Assembly: GCF_001766835.1 (NCBI RefSeq)
Contig: NZ_LKEU01000042.1
Span: forward strand, 33,756 to 97,755
DNA from: Acetobacterium wieringae
GTDB taxonomy: Bacteria; Bacillota; Clostridia; Eubacteriales; Eubacteriaceae
Direction of reading: 5' to 3'
DNA: 64,000 nucleotides
Below are positions 59,862 to 64,000 of this stretch, in pieces. The notes beneath the pieces were generated by a model. The model worked only from the letters and a program-made list of their open reading frames with translations, searched no databases and was not told the DNA's origin. A program made the position numbers and the translations under genes. Each line of letters opens with the position of its first letter. Positions within the stretch are counted from its first letter, which is position 1.

Positions 59862-59982
59862 CTATAATCCTTAAATAGTATTTTGTGTCATTATACCATG
59901 GATGTGGCGTGAATAAATTAAGTTTCGGTTGTCGAGGTGGAAAAATTAATTAGGCGAGCGTTTTTTTTACAAGAAATAAAAA

Positions 59983-60024
59983 GAGCATCTGCCCAAGTAA
60001 TCAAAGTTAGCTTGCGAGATGCTC
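59983..60024 (-). terminator. terminator of fba
   Basis: Read on the minus strand, GAGCATCT (60024-60017) pairs with AGATGCTC (59990-59983), followed by TTTTTATTT. The rest of the 59862-60058 gap contains only the rlu promoter side. Confidence 0.7.
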
Positions 60025-60058
60025 AAAAAACGGAGAAACAAGTTAAGGATAAAATAAA

Positions 60059-60988
60059 TTATCGTTTATGGCTGCAGTCCAGGACATTTTTTATTTTATG
60101 GGCAACCATGGCTTTGATGGCCGATCGACCTGGTCCCAAATATTGACGGGGATCGAACCAACCGGGATTTTCAACAAAAACCTGGCGGATCGAGGCGGTC
60201 ATGGCCAGACGCAGATCGGTATCGATATTGATTTTACAAACGCCAGATTTCGCAGCTTTTCGCAACATATCTTCGGGAACACCCTGAGCGCCAGGAATTT
60301 GTCCACCGTATTGATTGCAAAGATTGACGAATTCTTTGGGAACCGAAGATGCCCCATGGAGTACCAAAGGAAAGCCGGGGAGCATGTCGGAAATTTTGTA
60401 AAGCCGTTCGAAATCCAGTCGGGGTTCGCCTTTAAATTTGAAAGCACCATGGCTGGTGCCAATTGTTATGGCTAACGAATCGCAGCCGGTTCGTTCTACA
60501 AACTCGACCGCTTCATCGGGATCAGTATAGGTTGCATTGCGGGTATCGACGTTGACATCATCTTCAACACCAGCCAGTTTTCCCAGCTCGGCTTCAACGA
60601 CAACACCATGATCATGAGCGTACTCAACCACTTGCCTGGTTAAGGCAATATTTTCAGTGAAGGAGTGTTTTGAACCATCAATCATAACCGAGGTAAAACC
60701 GCCATCGACACAGGCTTTGCAAATCTCAAAATCATCGCCGTGATCTAAATGGAGGCAGATATCCAAACCAGTGACTTCGACGGCTGCTTCGACCAATTTT
60801 TTAAGATAGACCGGATGGGCATATTTTCTGGCCCCTGCCGATACTTGTAAGATAAGAGGCGCTTGTTCTTCAGCAGCTGCTTCTACGATTCCCTGAATTA
60901 TTTCCATATTATTAACATTAAAAGCCCCAACGGCATAGCCACCGTCATAAGCTTTTTTGAACATTTCAGTTGATGTTACTAGTCCCAT
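60059..60988 (-). CDS. fba: fructose-1,6-bisphosphate aldolase, class II
   Basis: The 309-residue TIM-barrel enzyme shows the zinc ligands in CLHLDHGDDFEICKACVDGGFTSVMIDGS (near 79-106), AELGKLAGVEDD near 134, the IGTSHGAFKF segment near 176, and LVLHGASSVP near 210. It cleaves or forms fructose bisphosphate in glycolysis and gluconeogenesis. AGGAGG precedes ATG. It is a single gene with its own terminator. Confidence 0.95.
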   Translation of the reverse strand: MGLVTSTEMFKKAYDGGYAVGAFNVNNMEIIQGIVEAAAEEQAPLILQVSAGARKYAHPVYLKKLVEAAVEVTGLDICLHLDHGDDFEICKACVDGGFTSVMIDGSKHSFTENIALTRQVVEYAHDHGVVVEAELGKLAGVEDDVNVDTRNATYTDPDEAVEFVERTGCDSLAITIGTSHGAFKFKGEPRLDFERLYKISDMLPGFPLVLHGASSVPKEFVNLCNQYGGQIPGAQGVPEDMLRKAAKSGVCKINIDTDLRLAMTASIRQVFVENPGWFDPRQYLGPGRSAIKAMVAHKIKNVLDCSHKR

Positions 60989-61215
60989 TTTGAAAACCTC
61001 CTAAGTGTTATCCTATTTTGCTTGTTGTTTTATATGACATTTATATTTAGCGACAGTAGTATCAGTATACTATCTTTTGTGATAATAATCAAGCAATCAG
61101 AACAAATTTGATCGGTATTTACATTTTTATCTATATGGAAATAAAGAAAAAATCAAAGCATTGCTTTGACAAAAGAAATAATAAGAAGAAGGATGTATTC
61201 GCTGAAAGTAAAAGT

Positions 61216-61246
61216 AAAAGAGGCAACAGATTGTGCTGCCTCTTTT
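61216..61246. terminator. terminator of folT
   Basis: AAGAGGCA (61218-61225) pairs with TGCCTCTTTT (61237-61246). It is oriented to end the minus-strand folT as well as plus-strand read-through. The remaining 61026-61215 holds no gene, only AT-rich fba promoter DNA. Confidence 0.75.
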
Positions 61247-61258
61247 CTTATTTTGTAA

Positions 61259-62017
61259 CTAACGTTGTTTAATGAAGCTGGGAAGGACTTTTAATAAACC
61301 AACGAGCATGATTGTGTATAAGGGAATCAGGAAAATGTTGGTAATGATTCGGGCAGGTAGCAATACAGCAACCGCCTGTCCATATAGAATGCTCAAAAAC
61401 CAGGTGTTTAACAATATTGATGTGACCAATTGTGAAACACTGACGATAAACAGGATATGATCGCTACGAAATTCACTATCAAGATTTGATCTCTTTACAA
61501 CAATAATGGGGAAGACCGCAAACGCGATCATTAAAGCAATAAAGAGTACAAAGACAATCGTACTGATCGGTTCACCTGCATAATAAATGGTACCATTGTC
61601 GAAACCAAAGGTGCCGGAAACAGCCAGAATAATTGTGGCCAGTACGATAAAAACCAGGTTGAACCATTCCAGATATTTTACTTCTTTTTTTCGCAACATC
61701 ATAAAGAGTAAACCCGGAATCAAACCAGTCAACCCGCTGGCTAAGGTAAATCCGATAAAGAAAGGGCCGCCCGGCTTAATAATAAAGCAGAGGATATCGG
61801 AAATAAAACCTACGGCGAAACCTGCTAGCGGTCCAAACAGAATACCACTTAGCATAATTGGCAAAGCAGTGATGTTTAACCGTAATGAAGGAAAGCCACC
61901 AAGAGGGATGTATACCTCAAACAAAATCTTCAGCACGATGCTGATGGCAATGAGCAGTCCACAATTCACCATGACCCGGGTTCGGGTGGAACTACTAATA
62001 AAAGCATTACTTTTCAT
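61259..62017 (-). CDS. folT: folate ECF transporter S-component
   Basis: The 252-residue membrane protein has at least six hydrophobic segments and the S-component start (VNCGLLIAISIVLKILFEVYIPLGGFPSLRLNITALPIMLSGILFGPLAGFAVGFISDILCF region). The P(S/L)RLN and GPxxGxxVGxxxDIL motifs are those of FolT-type proteins. Identification as a folate importer rests on the tetrahydrofolate riboswitch directly upstream. AAGGAGG lies 7 bp before ATG and immediately after the riboswitch. Confidence 0.88.
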   Translation of the reverse strand: MKSNAFISSSTRTRVMVNCGLLIAISIVLKILFEVYIPLGGFPSLRLNITALPIMLSGILFGPLAGFAVGFISDILCFIIKPGGPFFIGFTLASGLTGLIPGLLFMMLRKKEVKYLEWFNLVFIVLATIILAVSGTFGFDNGTIYYAGEPISTIVFVLFIALMIAFAVFPIIVVKRSNLDSEFRSDHILFIVSVSQLVTSILLNTWFLSILYGQAVAVLLPARIITNIFLIPLYTIMLVGLLKVLPSFIKQR

Positions 62018-62024
62018 AAAACCT

Positions 62025-62162
62025 CCTTGAGTTTAAAGTAATGCTTCCGCAACCTACAATCTGCATTGTAACAGCGGAAGCGACAAGATACCGCAATGGT
62101 CACATTTCGTTTAAAGGCAACTTCCCATCCTTTAACACTTTACGCATCTTGTCTACTCTGAT
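62025..62162 (-). promoter_or_regulatory. tetrahydrofolate riboswitch (class I), folT
   Basis: Read on the minus strand, CAGAGTAGACAAGATGCG (from 62160) starts the aptamer, followed by the GATGGGAAGTTGCC core, AAACGAAATGTG, and closing stem GCTTCCGC/GCGGAAGC (62043-62078). Unlike the folE copy no terminator follows. AAGGAGG lies 13 bp after the aptamer, so it probably acts on translation start. Confidence 0.9.
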
Positions 62163-62320
62163 ATTTAATTGTTATCATTTTAACATGTAGTTAAAGGTTT
62201 ACACAAGGATAAATAATTATCGTTATTTTTTAATCAAAGTGGTAATTATTGTGATTTTGGGTATATAATAGTATCAGTCAAAGAAAAACTGAAAGAAAAA
62301 AAGTAAATGGAGGGTAATAA

Positions 62321-62656
62321 ATGAAAAAGCTATGGAAATGTGGTGTCTGCGGTTATAAGATGGAAGGCCTTGAAGCCCCGGAAAATTGTCCTAAATGTGG
62401 AGCTCCCCGGGAGCAATTTGCAGCTTTAAGTGACGAAGAGGCTAAAAAAGTATATGACTCCTATGTTACCAACGATATTCATATGGAAGTGATTGGACTG
62501 GCTGAAAAAATCGTTCATCTGTCAAGAAAGGGTGCAGAAATCAATCTGGATCCAGGATGTCTGCATATTTTTCAGAAAGCCGAAGCCGATTGTTACGTCA
62601 TCAAGGAAATGTGCAAAGCAGAAATAGCCGGGCATATCTCAAAAGGTAAATGGTAA
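62321..62656 (+). CDS. rubredoxin-domain protein with a helical tail
   Basis: The 111-residue protein begins with a rubredoxin/rubrerythrin-type iron site (WKCGVCGYKMEG and APENCPKCGAP, CxxC near residues 7 and 28). A helical domain follows from residue 40 with conserved HxE and H positions (NDIHMEVIGLAEKIVHLSRKGAEIN) and two cysteines. It may transfer electrons to peroxide- or oxygen-removing proteins. GGAGGG precedes ATG, and a TATAAT lies at 62264. The function of the tail is unknown. Confidence 0.75.
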   Translation: MKKLWKCGVCGYKMEGLEAPENCPKCGAPREQFAALSDEEAKKVYDSYVTNDIHMEVIGLAEKIVHLSRKGAEINLDPGCLHIFQKAEADCYVIKEMCKAEIAGHISKGKW

Positions 62657-62712
62657 AAAAATATTGAAATGGAGCTAGGGTTTGTGTTATGATAGTTCAG
62701 TAAGTTTTTACT

Positions 62713-62788
62713 GCTGGCGTGGCACAGATGGTAGCGCAACTGATTCGTAATCAGTAGGTCGGGGGTTCGATTCCCCCCGCTAGCTCCA
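62713..62788 (+). tRNA. tRNA-Thr (anticodon CGT)
   Basis: A full cloverleaf is present: acceptor GCTGGCG/CGCTAGC, D-arm GGCACAGATGGTAGCGC, anticodon loop TTCGTAA with CGT, T-arm GGGGGTTCGATTCCCCC, and encoded CCA. It decodes ACG. The integrase begins 12 bp downstream, so its 3' end is the probable attachment site. Confidence 0.96.
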
Positions 62789-62790
62789 GT
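62770..62790. other. probable attachment site (att) at the tRNA-Thr 3' end
   Basis: The T-arm and acceptor end of tRNA-Thr, next to a tyrosine recombinase gene transcribed towards it, is the usual location for element integration. The matching second att copy would lie beyond the window. The exact att core cannot be set from one end. Confidence 0.5.
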
Positions 62791-62799
62791 ATCAAGTAA

Positions 62800-63909
62800 T
62801 TAAGCCCTTTCTGAGGGCTTTTTATTTTTGTCCATTTTATTTTGCCCCTTGATTTGCCCCTTATAGAATTTATCAAGTTTTTTTGATGAAAGCACCTTTT
62901 GTTTCTCCAAAACGGTTGTATAGGTGTTTAAAGTCTCGGAGATGTCCGCATGGCCCATCAGCATTTGGACAGTCTTAGGAGCTTCTCCCAGTTCAAACAA
63001 ACGGGTGGCATAGGTATGCCGGAGATCATAAAACCTTTTATTTTTTATTCCGCAGGATTCATAAATCTTCTTAATCCGTTTATTCATATTCTGTCGATCC
63101 AGGTATGTGCCAATTGAATTACTGAAAACAAGAAAATCACCTTCAACGGCAACGCCATATTTTAAAAACTTTTCCTTTTGATTAATTTGATATTGTTTTA
63201 ATTTGGTCAAGATGCCATCAGGAATAGGCACCAGGCGATTGGCGTTTTTAGTCTTAGGCGGGCCGGTAACTCCGATGTATTTGTTTAAATCAATATCTTT
63301 GCTGACTTTATAAGCCTTGTTTACTCGAATTGTTTTCCCTTTGAAATCAATATCCTCCCAGATTAATGCTGAAAGTTCCCCGGGGCGCAGTCCAGTATAC
63401 ATGGCCGTAAGATAAAGCATTTCATAGTCATCATCTTTGATCGCAATTTCGAATGCTGTTTGTTCTTTAATCGTTAGCGGTCTGACAGTTGGGGTAGGCG
63501 TTTTGATGATGGTTCTGTCCTCTGGAATCTTGATGATTTTTGAAAAATCATTTGGTATCCGGGCTGTTTCTGCAGCAAAGCGGATGGCAGGCCGTACTAT
63601 TTTATTTACACCGTTGATAACGCTGGTTGATACGCCTGATTTGAAGAGGTCATTATACCAATCCTGAATTTTCTTTGGTGTGAGTTTTTTTAGTTGAACA
63701 TTGGACACTGGTGAATGCTCAATATATTTTCTGAACTTATTATCATAGGACTCTTTGGTGGATGGCTTTTTATCCACCAAATGGACCTGGTACAGCCAGT
63801 ATTTGACAAATTCACCAAAGGGTTGGGTATCGGTTGAAAGATCCCCATCCATTTCTTTTTTTGCTTTTCCAATTGTTTTTTGCAAGTACTTTTTGCAGAA
63901 AGTTGCAAG
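62800..63909 (-). CDS. tyrosine recombinase (integrase), probably lacking its N-terminal domain
   Basis: About 360 residues are open: a core-binding domain (FGEFVKYWLYQVHLVDKKPSTKESYDNKF region) and a catalytic domain with all active residues: R in TAMYTGLRPGELSALIWED, K in the beta-hairpin, HxxR in YDLRHTYATRLFELGEAPKTVQMLMGHAD, and Y in TLNTYTTVL. The frame begins after a TAA at 63910-63912 and reads CKKYLQKTIGKAKKEMDGDLS, where intact relatives have about 50 residues of arm-binding domain. No ATG with a ribosome-binding site precedes it (TTG at 63885 is the first alternative start). It is either a degenerate gene or truncated by rearrangement. DNA beyond it (63910-64000) shows no gene. Confidence 0.8.
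   Translation of the reverse strand, partial: LATFCKKYLQKTIGKAKKEMDGDLSTDTQPFGEFVKYWLYQVHLVDKKPSTKESYDNKFRKYIEHSPVSNVQLKKLTPKKIQDWYNDLFKSGVSTSVINGVNKIVRPAIRFAAETARIPNDFSKIIKIPEDRTIIKTPTPTVRPLTIKEQTAFEIAIKDDDYEMLYLTAMYTGLRPGELSALIWEDIDFKGKTIRVNKAYKVSKDIDLNKYIGVTGPPKTKNANRLVPIPDGILTKLKQYQINQKEKFLKYGVAVEGDFLVFSNSIGTYLDRQNMNKRIKKIYESCGIKNKRFYDLRHTYATRLFELGEAPKTVQMLMGHADISETLNTYTTVLEKQKVLSSKKLDKFYKGQIKGQNKMDKNKKPSERA
62802..62828 (+). terminator. tRNA-Thr terminator
   Basis: AAGCCC (62802-62807) pairs with GGGCTT (62814-62819), followed by TTTATTTTT. It overlaps the last codons of the integrase gene on the other strand. Confidence 0.7.
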
Positions 63910-64000
63910 TTAAAAATACAGAATGTTGCATTATGGAAAATCCATAGTTTTGCAAGCTGAAATGCGAAGCGATTTCGATAAAACTCAAAGCATTGCAGGC

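Noticed and set aside
59937..60146. A 69-codon plus-strand frame before fba
   Set aside because: It overlaps the fba terminator hairpin and the fba coding end and has no start signal.
1..64000. CRISPR arrays or intact insertion sequences
   Set aside because: I saw no regularly spaced repeats, cas-like genes or transposase genes. The only repeats found are the leader copies, operators and the 72-bp element described.

Overview
The window comes from an acetogenic Firmicute very close to Acetobacterium. The decisive evidence is a complete acs (CO dehydrogenase/acetyl-CoA synthase) cluster in the order cooC, acsV, two DUF3786 genes, acsD, acsC, acsE, acsA, cooC, acsB, the same order I know from Acetobacterium woodii. 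The bacterial rpmG-secE-nusG-rplKAJL block, strong AGGAGG ribosome-binding sites and moderately AT-rich DNA agree with this.

Region 1-8.3 kb: modD, then an Orp-like (orange-protein-like) metal-cluster region. It holds four NifX/NifB-domain proteins, two MinD-type ATPases with an inserted ferredoxin domain, a BMC-like small protein, a DUF134 regulator, an Mrp/ApbC Fe-S carrier and two C_GCAxxG_C_C redox proteins. Four promoters here carry a palindrome centred on CATATG (consensus TTATTGACATATGTCAATAA) on the -35 box. Region 8.3-20.3 kb is transport and cofactor work. It has an ECF S-component with a methyltransferase, a LysR regulator, and a cobalamin riboswitch controlling a NifH-like and a NifD-like protein plus a BtuFCD-type importer. 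A second importer led by fmdE follows. The ECF and fmdE units share a nearly identical 115-bp promoter/hairpin leader.

Region 20.4-23.6 kb: a membrane protein with a papain-like domain, a Crp/Fnr regulator and a divergent ferredoxin-type protein with a perfect palindrome between them. Region 23.7-38.6 kb: the acs cluster, followed by nickel-handling genes (a His-rich protein, CooT, DUF3842 and a small paralogue of the His-rich protein's tail). Codon use becomes strongly biased from acsD to acsB, as expected for very highly expressed genes. A candidate minus-strand small RNA sits between acsE and acsA.

Region 38.6-49.5 kb: a VanY-type peptidase, tRNA-Arg(CCT), a GNAT enzyme, the ribosomal/transcription block, proS, a MetH-activation-domain protein, and a minus-strand folate operon (folE, HD hydrolase, folP, folBK) under a tetrahydrofolate riboswitch. 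Region 49.8-64 kb: an acyltransferase/DUF6320 unit, a CoA-transferase with an OFA-family MFS transporter, thyX, luxS-recU-rlu, fba, and folT under a second tetrahydrofolate riboswitch. The window ends with a rubredoxin-like protein and tRNA-Thr(CGT), beside which lies a tyrosine integrase that appears to lack its N-terminal arm-binding domain. This marks the edge of an integrated element.

The common theme is one-carbon metabolism. The Wood-Ljungdahl carbonyl branch needs folate, corrinoid, nickel and Fe-S or Mo clusters, and genes for acquiring or building each of these are present. The most unusual unit is the cobalamin-riboswitch-controlled nitrogenase-like reductase joined to a corrinoid importer.
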